Made by a program: the position numbers and the translations under genes
The notes under the pieces: model-generated
What the model saw: only the letters and a program-made list of their open reading frames with translations
What the model was told of the DNA's origin: nothing
Databases searched by the model: none
From: Clostridiaceae bacterium
Lineage (GTDB): Bacteria; Bacillota; Clostridia; Acetivibrionales; DUMC01
Reading direction: 5' to 3'
Assembly (NCBI GenBank): GCA_012512865.1
Contig: JAAZDH010000370.1
Location: forward strand, 1 to 6,605
DNA: 6,605 nt
Shown here: positions 6,221-6,605 of the stretch, one piece after another
Position numbering within the stretch: position 1 is the stretch's first letter
Layout: every line of letters begins with the position of its first letter

Positions 6221-6440
6221 GTGTTTTTATGTTTTTTTTGTAATAATTTTTCCACTTGAAACTTACCGGTACACGAAGTAATTTTCATCATTAAAGCTCA
6301 TGATATTTCGTAACAGTTCATGAAGTAATTTTCATTGTATGGCGGAACATAATAACAACCTTATGAATAGTATGTTAATGTAATTTTATTCTGTTCGTGC
6401 GTTTGTTTTTTGAAAATTATCCTACAGGAGGTCTTGTGCT
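6221..6440. other. Divergent intergenic region with a 14-bp direct repeat
   Basis: This AT-rich stretch separates the mraZ promoter from the plus-strand cysteine-rich gene and should hold the latter's promoter. GAAGTAATTTTCAT occurs twice as an exact direct repeat (6275-6288 and 6322-6335, 47 bases apart), and an inverted 9-base part of it, TGAAAATTA, is at 6411-6419. A lone AAGTGG on the minus strand (6252-6257) lies upstream of the mraZ promoter. I could not choose a convincing promoter for the plus-strand gene: CATAATA (6348-6354) resembles a forespore-type or sigma-A -10 element, but no good -35 sits at the right distance. Confidence 0.5.
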
Positions 6441-6605
6441 ATGGATGACATTGAAAACCTGGATTGTAACTGCGTTGAAGAGGAAGAAACAGGAGCAACA
6501 GGGGAAACACTGGAACTGGATGAGGCTGCACGTCATGGAATTGCCGTAACATGCGACTGTTGCTGTGAAAAACAACAGGACGTGACTTTTAACCCGTGTG
6601 AAGAC
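6441..6605 (+). CDS. Acidic cysteine-rich protein of unknown function, cut by the right edge
   Basis: An open frame of 55 codons starts at ATG 6441 and runs off the window. Its ribosome site AGGAGG (6426-6431) is perfect and spaced 9 bases, which is the main evidence that it is a real gene. The visible part is strongly acidic (EEEE at 13-16) and has 7 cysteines: a CNC motif at 9-11, CDCCC at 38-42 and Cys53. A short GATGET stretch (18-23) recalls collagen-like triplets of some spore surface proteins but is only two units. The cysteine clusters could bind metal or form crosslinks. I do not recognise the family. It is divergent from the dcw cluster, so it need not be linked to division. Confidence 0.75.
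   Translation, partial: MDDIENLDCNCVEEEETGATGETLELDEAARHGIAVTCDCCCEKQQDVTFNPCED

Overview
The window is the 5' part of a division and cell wall (dcw) gene cluster from a low-to-moderate GC Gram-positive bacterium. It is most likely an endospore-forming member of the Clostridia. This rests on the gene order mraZ, rsmH, ftsL, a SpoVD-type penicillin-binding protein with PASTA domains, then murE, on strong AGGAGG-type ribosome binding sites with frequent GTG/TTG starts, and on a MurE of the diaminopimelate type. The genus is not fixed by the sequence; a Ruminiclostridium/Acetivibrio-like clostridium is a guess.

All five dcw genes lie on the minus strand and are read from right to left. mraZ (5636-6067) and rsmH (4680-5627) are 8 bases apart. 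After rsmH comes an unusual gap of about 550 bases with no credible gene. It holds two different tandem repeat arrays (17-bp units next to rsmH, then 23-24-bp units) and a leader with three predicted stem-loops just upstream of ftsL. Then follow ftsL (3624-4127), the penicillin-binding protein gene (1362-3548) and murE, which runs off the left edge (1-1324). MraZ is the cluster's transcription regulator, RsmH methylates 16S rRNA, FtsL scaffolds the divisome, the PBP crosslinks peptidoglycan, and MurE adds the third stem-peptide residue to the precursor.

Upstream of mraZ is a clear sigma-A-type promoter (TTGATT, 17 bases, TAGAAT). It is followed by a set of AAGTGG boxes spaced in whole helical turns, the expected MraZ autoregulatory operator. 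The intergenic region to its right has a 14-bp direct repeat and leads to a divergent plus-strand gene (6441 to the right edge). That gene encodes the start of an acidic, cysteine-rich protein of unknown function.

The genes themselves are ordinary. The least explained parts are the repeat-filled, structured spacer between rsmH and ftsL and the divergent cysteine-rich gene. No mobile element, CRISPR array, tRNA or rRNA was seen.
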